From: Paralvinella palmiformis
Lineage: Eukaryota > Annelida > Polychaeta > Terebellida > Alvinellidae
Assembly: GCA_025642065.1 (NCBI GenBank)
Contig: JAODUP010000112.1
Coordinates: 372,001-436,000, forward strand
DNA: 64,000 nucleotides
Direction: 5' to 3'
Numbering within the stretch: the stretch's first letter is position 1; each line of letters opens with the position of its first letter. This document shows positions 12,184-22,200 of the stretch, in pieces. The notes under the pieces are model-generated. The model searched no databases, was not told the DNA's origin, and was given only the letters and a program-made list of their open reading frames with translations. Made by a program: the position numbers and the translations under genes.

Positions 12184-12680
12184 AGAAAAAGCTAAAAGTT
12201 TATATCATCAAATGGAAACAAAGTTGCCATCTGCAATTTGGACAACACATATGGCTGTAATTAGTTGTTGATATGCAAATAAGGCAAATTATATAGAGGT
12301 ATCTGGCACTCTCAAATTTCGTGTTCACGAACTGACCACACAGTCAAGTTTCGAAAGAAGAATTAACTGCATGCACGCAATGTTGCATATGTTGTTGCTG
12401 AAAACAGTCACGTACAAGCTAAATCAGCTGAAAACGTTAAACCATCAATTCATTGAATTCATCCTCAAATTAAGTGCTTCGAATCAAATCACTGTTTATA
12501 TACGATCATAAACAGAACCAGGTTACGATCAGTTTTCATACTTCATACATAAAAAAACTTCTCTTCCAATACTCTGCATTATAATTTATTATATATCATT
12601 TCATAATAATAATAATAATAATAATGATACCACCTTTATGACCTATATATAGTGGATAAGAACGTAGGACTTTAATAATA
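11195..12680. other. Intergenic, no gene seen
   Basis: AT-rich sequence with a short (TAA)n at about 12,607. No exon, RNA gene or known repeat is recognised apart from the (TA)n at 12,102-12,181. Confidence 0.6.
12102..12181. repeat. (TA)n microsatellite, interrupted
   Basis: About 80 bp of TA repeats with one ATTAT interruption; the longest TA tract in the window. Confidence 0.97.
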
Positions 12681-13045
12681 ATGAGCTCCGGTGGCCTAGC
12701 GGTTAAGCACCCGGCACTTCGTGCCAACGGTCACAGGTTCGAACCCCGCAAGAGGTCGAAACTTTGCCAGGGATTAATTTCTCGGCTCACAACATCGTGG
12801 GTGGCTGACCACGTTAAATGGCGCTGCCGTCTCCTCTGAATTATTTAAAAATAGAGGGAGACGTTAAAGACCCCCTAAGGACGTAAAACACTCTGGCAGT
12901 GACCACCCTCAGGGTATTTCGGCTCCATCTTTCCGTACTGCTCCCCTGTGAATGGTGGGGGGACGAGCTTCCTCACCCACTCAACATAGAGGCTGTCTGA
13001 TTAAGCGACAGCCTGGGGATTCTCCCCGAACAACAAAACAAACAA
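12681..13045 (+). repeat. SINE family B, full-length reference copy
   Basis: The tRNA-derived head is GAGCTCCGGTGGCCTAGCGG (box A) and CACAGGTTCGAACCCCG (box B). A body of about 270 bp holds GGGATTAATTTCTCGGCTC, CACGTTAAATGGCGCTGCCG, CTCTGGCAGTGACCACC and GGCTCCATCTTTCCGTACTG, ending GGGATTCTCCCCGAACAAC. Confidence 0.88.
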
Positions 13046-13062
13046 ACGGGACTTTAATTGTT

Positions 13063-13300
13063 ACTCATGGTCATGCAGGAGGTCGGAGGTTCGAATCCCG
13101 GCCGTGGCATTATAGTATAGGAGGAGTTTTTCATCCAATCAGGCATGGAGCTGGGAAAGTTTTCTCCACCGAATATGCCATCTATTGTAAATTCTAAATT
13201 TATTTAGAATTATGTCTCCGTCTGGTGAAGCAGTAAATTACTGACCACGTGCGTCTAAGCCACGTTAAATAACTGCCATTTCGGTCATTATTATTATTAT
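13063..13300 (+). repeat. SINE family C, 5'-truncated
   Basis: GGAGGTTCGAATCCCGGCCG (box B) is followed by GAGTTTTTCATCCAATCA, TTTTCTCCACCGAATATGCC, AATTTATTTAGAATTA and TAACTGCCATTTCGGTCATT. The same order is found at 13,863 and, inverted, at 57,205. Confidence 0.8.
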
Positions 13301-13447
13301 TAGTAACATTTATATAGCGTCCTAAATCAGTTAGATAGCTACTCTAAGGCGCCTAATTTACGGTATTATTATCCCTGGGACAGACATGTAGATTATTTTT
13401 GTAAGCTCCTTCCTCCGGCAATTGGTTTACGTATTGTATCTATTGAA

Positions 13448-13545
13448 ATATTGAAATTATTATTTGTACAGCGCCTTTGAATGGCTCCTGCTAGTAAGGG
13501 CGCTTTATTAAATATACATTATTATTATTATTATTATGTTTCAAT
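13448..13545 (+). repeat. LINE 3' tail with (ATT)n
   Basis: TTGAATGGCTCCTGCTAGTA, AGGGCGCTTTATTAAATATA and (CATT/ATT)n match the 3' ends at 25,640 and 61,220. Short ATT-type tails are typical of CR1/L2-like LINEs. Confidence 0.75.
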
Positions 13546-13700
13546 GCAGCACACCTCAAGTCTGAAGGTTGCATACCGCGCATATATGTGCTGCCATTAT
13601 AGGCGCAAAGCGTTACTCGAACACATATAGCCACCAAATCCTACCATGTTCTTATTTCTGACTGAATGAAGCATGCAGTCGCCATATGACAACATAGCAA

Positions 13701-13784
13701 CTAGCTCCGGAGCCTCGAACCCGCGACCTTTCGGTTAATTATGAGACCTATAGCTATATGCTCTAACTGCGCCATTACAGCTAG
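13701..13784 (-). pseudogene. tRNA-Met-like pseudogene or SINE head
   Basis: The minus strand reads AATGGCGCAGTTAGAGCATA (box A), then GGTCTCATAATTAACCGAAA (anticodon-loop-like CTCATAA, as in elongator tRNA-Met) and GGTCGCGGGTTCGAGGC (box B). The ends pair as CTAGCT/AGCTAG. The loop spacing is irregular, so it is unlikely to be a functional tRNA. Confidence 0.5.
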
Positions 13785-13862
13785 ATGCCATCACGTCATC
13801 AGTAGTTAGTATATATATTAAATAGATCAGCGTTTATGTTGTGACAATTAAAATTTAAAACC

Positions 13863-14145
13863 GCCTCGATCTGTGGGCTCATGGGTAGAATATGGGACTA
13901 TGGCGATACTGTGCGGGAGGTCGGAGGTTCGAAACCCAGTCGTGGCACTATGGTAGGAGTTTTACTTCCAACCAAGCAACTGGGAAGGTTTTCTCCACCG
14001 AATATGCCATATATTATAAATTCTAAATTTATTTAGAATTAGTTCCCATGGTGAAACTGTAAATTACAGAACATCTATGTCTCCCTCATTTGAGGTTACC
14101 ATGCATCCACTTAAAATAGTTGTCATTTCGGCCATTTTTATAATA
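13863..14145 (+). repeat. SINE family C, full-length copy
   Basis: The tRNA-like head has GATCTGTGGGCTCATGGGTA and GGAGGTTCGAAACCCAGTCG. The body has TTTTCTCCACCGAATATGCC and AATTTATTTAGAATTAG, and the end is GTTGTCATTTCGGCCATTT. Confidence 0.82.
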
Positions 14146-15370
14146 TTATTAATAATAACGCCAATCTTTAGTATACAAGGTTTAGTCTCGTTTCTTATCC
14201 ATAAAAATTATGTTATCACCTAATAAACATAATGTAAACTCTCCGACATAGTTTAAGCCATTTAAAAAATAGTGAGTGAGTGTAAGATCTTCAAACGAAT
14301 AACATTGTCTGTAAGAAGGTTACTATATTTCAATTGGAAGTCAGTTCGGTTCAACAAATATCCTGGGCCATAAATATCATAACATAACCATACCTGCATG
14401 GCTTGCCTAAAACGCAATAGGATTATTTAATTTATGGTCCTTATTATATTAATTAAGATGTGCAAAATAGTCCAGGGCAGCAGTAAGCGATTTGTAATTT
14501 TTCTATTGGTGGAAATTGTGTCACCGCGTACCGGAAGTTTGAGCGGGAAAGACAAATGTCATAAGTAGGGAGAAATGTTTCTAATTTAAATCATTATTTT
14601 CATGGTTTATCCTCAACTTATAAGCATGAGGTCTAAAGCAGAAAAGACAGTCGAACTCTGTAAGCATAATGAACTGAATTTGGTAAAGTTTGACCTTCTC
14701 AGTGTTGAATCTTGAGACTTAAGTATGTCGGATCCTGATGTCACGTGTGTGGTTGCAAACCGCTGTCAGCTAAATAATTTTTTTCAGGATGAACGATAGT
14801 AAATATACTCATTGCTATTGTTATTGTAGGTATATTGAACTATTCAAATGTATGTACTTGAATATATCATAATTTTTTATTATTATTTGGCACCTCCGCT
14901 ATGAGCACTATCATGACTATGAGTATGAATAGTTCAGTCTGTAGACTAGCGTAGATGTCTAGATTCTATCTACAGAACTTCCCGATTTTTCTATGCAAAT
15001 AATTTCTTAGTATGTATGCTGGTAATGCTACAATTACAGTGGTGGAAGATACTGCTGAAAAGTATGACAATAACTAGCCTTACTTATTAGGAGCTCATAC
15101 TAGTCATAGTTAAGTACCTTTGCCAATATCCCCACATCTTCCACTTGATAATTATGTGAAATTGGTTTATAACATTCAACTGTAGGAAGTGATTTTTTAT
15201 TTGAATAATTATGAAATATAAAATATTTATTTGTATAGGAATTTGTGATATAAAACTTATGACATTTTAAAATTTAGATATTCGGAGAACCCTGATTGTA
15301 TACTGTTACTGTTAGTCATAAAATTTAAATATTGCAGTTGGAATTAAAAAATTGTAACTGTATGGTTCAG
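14146..15370. other. Intergenic, no gene seen
   Basis: AT-rich sequence. No exon, RNA gene or recognisable repeat was found. Confidence 0.55.
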
Positions 15371-15371
15371 A

Positions 15372-15705
15372 CATTGGGTCAGTTCAATTTTGGAATTGAT
15401 GGTCTATTCCAGAATTGGAATTGATTATTTAAAAAAATAATAGAACTGAAATTGAAGTTTCCTATAAAACTAAAACAAAGCCACATATTAATTTACCATT
15501 TCATTTTTTAATTGAGAAATATTTCTTCCATGACAATCTTACTTGGAATATAAACTACTTAGTGTAGGTATTGGGAGTAGGTACTCGGAGTACCTACTCA
15601 TGGTAAAAAGTAGTAGGTAAAAAACGGAATTGGAATTGATACATGTGGAATTGATAAATTTGTTGTGGAATTGAAATTGACAAAATGGAATTGACCCCAT
15701 GTCTG
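15372..15705. repeat. GGAATTGA-rich repeat family F with a palindromic core (MITE-like)
   Basis: The ends ATTGGGTCAGTTCAATTTTG and, inverted, ATGGGGTCAATTCCATTTTG are similar terminal inverted repeats. The interior is degenerate GGAATTGA. The centre has a perfect 12-bp-arm palindrome GAGTAGGTACTC/GAGTACCTACTC with a 1-nt spacer at 15575-15599. A second copy is at 23,045. No coding capacity. Confidence 0.6.
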
Positions 15706-15819
15706 ATATGGTTAATATAATTAGGTTCTACTCACACCAAAATCTCCCTGGATTTTAGTATTAATACTTGTTTATGGAAAAAATAAATAAGTTAACATCC
15801 TCTAAGAAATGTATTTTAA

Positions 15820-17781
15820 TTAACCCTTTGCCACTTGTGGCACCTCAGTGATCCTGCTGCCATTACAGCTAGCAATCCTTACAAAGCCCTAGAATTTTTA
15901 AGTTGAACAAAGTTTAAGACGTGTTTTTCTGGATCAAGATGGAAGAAGAGTGTCCAATGACAATTTGGAGGTCACTTGTTGGTGAAAGTGACAATAATGA
16001 GGAAGTAGGGTCTGATGTTGATTTAGACATCATGGTGGAAGAGGGAATCGGAGAAATAGCTGTCAGACAACACTTTCATTGACAATGGTGGGACTTGTCT
16101 TTCACCTTCTTTGTTGATTATTTTATGAAGAGCCCAGGAATTTTTTTTAATGACTACTATTCAGGAGGAACTGCTTGTGCATGTTCATCTGAAAGCTGCA
16201 CATATTGTGATTCTTCTGACATTTTTTGCAAAACTGAGTGATCCATATCTAATTTTTAAAGAGTTTAAAGATATTAAGTTTGTGTTGGACAGAGTTAACT
16301 TCTCCTGCCTTAGGGAAAGGATAAGGATGGCAGCTACTGGGTCTAAGTAGCAATGCACACCCAACATTTTAACCCTCTAAAATATATACAAGAATCTGTT
16401 ATTAGAATAAAGCTGAGTGAAAGAAGGAATATACTTTTTGAATTTTGCAAATCGGACCTATGGGTGCTGAGAAACCTTCGTTTTAGCTCGCAATCTCATT
16501 GGAAACATGGTAATGGGAAAACACTGGGCATAAATTACAATTTTTGGATCAACTGTTAAGTTTTATTAAGCAATTACACACATAAAACCAAATTGCTCTA
16601 ACCACACAAGACAAATTTATCAAAATACACACACTTGTAGTATTTGATGTGCCAAATAACTTGGGGCTAAACATAATTTCCTATGCATAACACTAATCCA
16701 AGATGGCCACCATGAATCCAAGATGGCCGCCAAGAATTCCACATCATCCAGTCACATTAATCAAAAAGTCCACAGCATATGTGTAGTAGTTGCTCCATTT
16801 TCCAGCTGTGCATTCTTAGTTCTGCATCTGCATTCCATAGAAATCACAGAGGTCACTGTATCACATGACCAAATCCAAAATGGCCGACATTTTTGGGCAC
16901 TAACTGGCGAATCGCTAACATGGGTGAGTAATATATCAAATTAAAGCTCTTCACTAGCTGCATCAATTTCTTAGCACTGCAGCAAACAGAAAATCTCCTG
17001 AAAGACACAATTTGTCATTATTTAAAAGGATATCCCAAACAATTATTTTATATGGAAAGACAGAAAATTGTCAAACAGTGGTGAAATTCGATTGGCTGAC
17101 TTGCAGCTACAAACCACTCCTTAGTTGGGTTCTGGGATATATTCACTTTAAATATTTGGAACCAGTAAATCTATCAGAATCGTATCATTCTTTGTATCAC
17201 CAGAAATAGGAACTATAGTACGATTTGAACCATCCCCACATGTACTTGAATTAGGCTGTGCAACAGGTGAACTCACTTCACTTTCATATGTTGTATATGT
17301 TTCTGTTACTTGTGGAACTGGTAGGCCTGATTTAGGGAATGAAAATATTTCGGTTAAAAACTTAGTAAGTTTTGCCCCTCTAAGCTTTTTGCTGTGCTCA
17401 GAAATACGTTTCATTTTCACTCGAAGAAGGCGAAGCATATGGCCCTCTAAGTTCACACCAGACCACTATGACAACCAATGTGCAGCAGTGTCGGCACTCT
17501 CTTTGCTGGCATGCTTGTATATTTCACAGATGATGACCTTAGTGATAGCATCTGGGTTGAGCTTCTGTCCATAACGTTTCTTCAATTCTTGATAAGCCAT
17601 TCTGAAAAAAAGATAAAATTAGTTTTATTCAAGAACCCTCCTAAGAAATTCTGACCACCGGATGCAGTTTACTCTTGTAAAGAGTGCCATAAAAAGCAGC
17701 CCAAACAAGAATCCATGTGTATATCACATAGAGAGATTAACCTACCTAACACCACAAGTGGTATAGGTTCTAGAGGGTTAA
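15820..17781. mobile_element. TTAA-bounded piggyBac-like element, degenerate
   Basis: The outer borders are TTAACCCTTTGCC (15820) and, on the opposite strand, TTAACCCTCTAGAACCTATA (17781). Both carry CCACTTGTGG close to the border. A nested left border at 16368, TTAACCCTCTAAAATATATA, matches the right end at about 14 of 17 bases after TTAA. TTAA target sites with CCCT termini are the piggyBac superfamily signature. Inside are an acidic reading frame near 15,940 (EEECPMTIWRSLVGESDNNE) and an interrupted minus-strand ORF. No intact transposase is seen. Confidence 0.5.
17148..17600 (-). pseudogene. Interrupted ORF inside the piggyBac-like element
   Basis: A minus-strand ATG (MAYQELKKRYGQKLNPDAIT...) follows a strong polypyrimidine-AG (TTTATCTTTTTTTCAG). 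It reads 44 codons to a TAG at about 17466-17468. The same frame then stays open for about 100 more codons (WSGVNLEGHMLRLLRVKMKR, then a Ser/Thr-rich tail) to 17148. This looks like one exon of a transposon-carried protein broken by a single amber codon. The family is not recognised. Confidence 0.4.
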
Positions 17782-18042
17782 CCTCGCAGACTGGACCTTT
17801 AAACTCAACAGCTGACTGTGCCTATGACCACAAGAGTGGTTACAAGCCAATGGCCAAGATGACGGTTGAGTAAGTGGTCAGTAGTGTTTCTACTTGTAAA
17901 TAAACAAAATCAGTTTAAGATTGTTTACAACTAACTGCAGTGTCCCTTTAAGTCACTTTTGTTTTTAATCAGTTGATTATTTTCACAATGTATAAACTTA
18001 ATCTTACAGTATCCTTTCACATCATTTCTAAAAACAAATACT

Positions 18043-18420
18043 CACGTGGCTTTGTTTACAACGGTGACGTCACCACGAGCCAATCAGCGCCCGTGAATCC
18101 AACCACGTGATTGAGAACTCCTTGTTCTAAAAATAGAACGCTCGCTGGAGAGCGTCGCGTCAACAAATGAGTCAAATCCGGAGACTTCTCTGACTTTGAG
18201 CGTTGATCTCCACGAAGTTTTCCAATTAAATGTAATATATTATAGATCCTAAGATGCAGAAGAATGTTATTTCACTATATGCGAATGAACGATTTCGATA
18301 TCTGGTCCCGTTTCTGAGAAATAGACGCGTGACTTTGACTTCACTATTCAAACTTCCCGCAACGGATATTTACCGTTCAAGCACCGGAGTGAAGGCCAGC
18401 TCGAGTTCTGATTGGTCATA
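18043..18420 (+). promoter_or_regulatory. HAUS4 upstream promoter-like region
   Basis: CpG-richer than its flanks. It holds the 12-bp palindrome GGTGACGTCACC (CRE/ATF, 18064-18075), CCAAT (18080-18084), CACGTG boxes (18043-18048, 18104-18109), TTCAAA next to TTCCCGC (CHR-like and E2F-like, 18347-18360) and an inverted CCAAT (18411-18415). CCAAT plus CHR/E2F is a known layout in G2/M genes, which suits an augmin subunit. The transcription start is not visible. Confidence 0.5.
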
Positions 18421-19041
18421 AATTTATATTAAAATATTCAAACGCACTCCGCGGTAGTTAATTTTATAAACGGGGATGTCACAACCCGTGACCTGATAAA
18501 TCTGGATCGTTGACGGACTCGCTTTCCGGAGCAACTTATTGTTTTAAAATCGCTCTTGAATAATAAGTTTGCAGTGGATTTAAAAGTTTTAGTATCAAGT
18601 TAAAGATATTTTTCCTGGCTTTTTAATGATATGAGTGTGGGTTTAATAGCTCTTTCGGTTGTTGCGCTATAAACTGTTGAAATTTGTGAACCTGCCAAAT
18701 CCGGTTTGTCCAACTGGGTTGCAGCTGGGATGTGCATTGCTAGTCTAAGTGGCAAAGAACTAAACAGATAAATACAGGGAATTCAATAAATGTTTGTATA
18801 TTGGAAGATAATTCATACATGTGTACCTATCCAGTAGTAGACCTAGTTGAATACTAGAACCAACTCTTGATTCAAGTATTTACAATTAAACAATAACTAG
18901 ATTCATGTTTTCAAAGGAATAAATAACATACCTGGCAATAATGAAAGTATAATGTGTATTTGCCAGCATCTGTTGTATTTCCTGCTTGATCATATATTGG
19001 ACAGTGCTGTATTTGCTAGACACATCTGATTTAACCTTGAT

Positions 19042-19224
19042 TTGATTAAGTTTCATGCTATTCATTTGAAAAATTTCCTTTGTTCAGTAAATTCCAAGTT
19101 ACCCATCCATCTGAATGCTGAAGATGTTGAACACAATCCAGGATTTGTGACGTTGCTGAAATCATTAAGTAAATGCATTTATAAAAGTGGAGCTGCTGCT
19201 ACTACACAGAAAGACCTAGAACAG
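19042..19224 (+). CDS. HAUS4: HAUS4 exon 1 (start uncertain)
   Basis: The conserved part starts at 19088 (NSKLPIHLNAEDVEHNPGF). The donor is GTATGT after GACCTAGAACAG (phase 0). Using the ATG at 19042 gives an N terminus of family-like length. Using the acceptor at 19087 would require an upstream exon that was not found. Confidence 0.75.
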
Positions 19225-22200
19225 GTATGTGTGTGTTTAATTATTATATTACCATTTAGGTCATGGCCTAACAGTTTCACAGACCTCAAAGGTCCATAAT
19301 TTTTTGGCAGTGCCCACACTCTTTATACTGTGTTGGTTACACCCTTCAGTTTAGTTAATTGGTTTGTCACCTTGTATGGTCATTTTCTTCCACTTCGTAT
19401 TTGAAGAATGAAATCAATTCCAGGTGCATTGTCACTGATGTCTCATTAGGCCACTATAAATGCTAACAGTTGTTGTGTGTTTGCTGGCACAGCACAAACA
19501 TGGCTTCCATTGTTTTCTTATTCTTTGATCCCCAATTCATGTTTGCACTGATTGCAATTCACTTGTTAGTGTTACTGTTTGAAATAGCCACTAAGTCTGT
19601 GTGCATCAGTGCTTCTCATTAATTAATTCCTTCTATCTTGTAATAGGCTGTTGATATTTATATAATACCAGGCAGAGTCTGAACTTAGAAGGGAGAAGGG
19701 GAAATGGCTGGAACAACGTGTACTGTTGGGAGAACTTCAGGAATTACTCCTCGATAACCAGCTTGAAAAAAGAGCTGATGCTCAGGTATGTGCGTCTCTT
19801 AGATTGTTAGATTGAGCTGGATTAGTCCAAAATTAGTCCATTACTGTTGTGTGTCTGTTCCTAGTCAACATGTAAAGAAACTTGGACATTTTGTCCCAGG
19901 TCATTTTGGCCAACTATATTTTCAAAGTAGAAAGTTTTGGCCAATGTATGAAATAAAACATTAACCAGATGTCTGACTATTTTATTGAGAGTTAATGATA
20001 TTTCTTAACTAAGAATGGACAGATAGGAGTAGATTAAGGTAGCTTAATTCAGATAAACAATGAACATTGAATGATCTGCAATTTAAAAAGTCACAAAATG
20101 TATGCTATAATCATGTCTGGCCAACCACGAACAAATAACATATGTGATGGTTGGAACAAGAGATTCCATGTGGAAACGATAGAGATGCTACGAGCAGAGT
20201 GTGCTCATATCACTCGGGTTCTCATTCAAGATGACCAAAGAAAAAAACCAAGAAAGATATACACAGAATTCCTCCAAAAGACTTTGTAACTTTTGTGAAA
20301 ATTGATTTTTATGAATACTATCCATCCCTGAATTTGTATTTCGTTTATCTCATAATCTTCGAGTTGTCAAGTGTAACATTTCAATTTGATTATTGAAGGT
20401 TTCATGTTTGAAAATGTTCATTTGTAATTAAGAAATATCAATAACTGAAAATATATTTAAATACCCATTCTTAGCTAAGAAATATCTATAACCGTAAATA
20501 AACTAGTCCAACATCCAGTTAATTTTTTATTTCATACATTGGCCAAAATGTCCTACCTTGAAAAAATAGTTGGATAAAACCTCTGCCAACCACATGTAAC
20601 AGTGACAAGGAATAATTATTATGGCTGATAATATAGATCAGTTACTGTTTTGTTTTGGAATTGGTTCAGAATGGTTTTAACCCTAAATTTTCTTACTGTA
20701 AATCCATTAAGAGTTTCTTAGTTCCATGCATTCAGACTGTCTGATTGATATTACAGCTGTAGTAATCCCTTCGTGTAGTTGTAATAGTAGTAGTAATTTT
20801 ATTCAGTGATGTATACAATAGTGTTACAACGTATGTACACTACATAATGTAATTTACATGTAATATATAATCAGGCTTTTATTACGTAATTAGAATGTTT
20901 GTAGAAGTGCACAGACATCAAAAGGCTAATTTCATGATTAAAGTAGCTAATTTCATGATTAAAGTTGGTTTTGAAGGAATGTTTGGTTCTGTTTGATAAA
21001 TGGTGAAAAATCTCTAGATGCATGCATAATTTAGATTTAAATGTTATCTTAATTATTCTAGGGCTTATAAAAAAGGCACCATAAATGATTGAGACACCAT
21101 TTCTGTATTACACAATTCTCCAGAATTACTCCTTTAAGTGGGTAATATTTGCTTTAGACACTGCTTTTAACATATTTGGATCGCACAAGCTTGACACTTT
21201 AGAAATAATATTAAAATAAACATTAATGGGTACCTTTAAGGATTATATGAGGATGAATGTATTGGATTATAACTTTTGACTGAAAGCTCTTAATGTTAGC
21301 AGTGTTTGGCACAGATATTTAATGTTAGGAAACATATTAATATTTACTCACTGTACACTGTTGTTATCAATTTAATATTGTATCATGATTTACCTATACA
21401 TATGCTCAGGTGTACTCCCAACAGTGTTGGGGATAGAGCACAATGTTGCAAACTTCCAAGTCAGAGTATGATACTATTGTTTGTTGGATGTTAGTTCACC
21501 CTGTGGTTTCCACTAGCCCTTATATGACCAGTGTGACCAGCACCAAGACTAAACAAAGTACCTGTGTGCTAATTTAAGGGGCACCTCTGTGGTCTAACTG
21601 GTATTGCGTTGGACCATAGATCACTACCTCCTGGGTTCGAATCTCAATGTGGGCATATCTGAAGGGTGTTTCATCTTTGACTTCGCTTCATTACCTTTGG
21701 AGGTCACCCAGTTTATTTAGTCTGCCATGTGCATAAAGTGGCCATAAAACATCAATCATAATCATATGCATCTTGAGTCATCTACTCATGCTTATCTACT
21801 CATGCTTATCTACTCAACTTCTCTTTCTGTCTGTTTCAGTTTTATGAAGCTGTGGGTGAGATGGTGACACTGGCAGAGATAGGTGATTATCTACAATGTA
21901 ATCCAGATCCCAGTATCGATGTTACCCTGCTCGGCTTAACACAACAAGACATCGACTCCTGTAATCAGCACAAACAGGCAATTAATTATTTTGTTTTATA
22001 CTATGACGTAATCGTGTGATGGAATATCTAAACAAATTAAGCATTGAAGTAAATTGGTTAGTTATGAAAGTAAAATACTAATTTATTCATACACTCTTAG
22101 ACACACACACACACACAGTTTGCATGTATCAGCTGGCTTATGTTTGCAATCCGACTTAATACTGGATATATACCAGGTAATTTGTCCAAGATGATGAACC

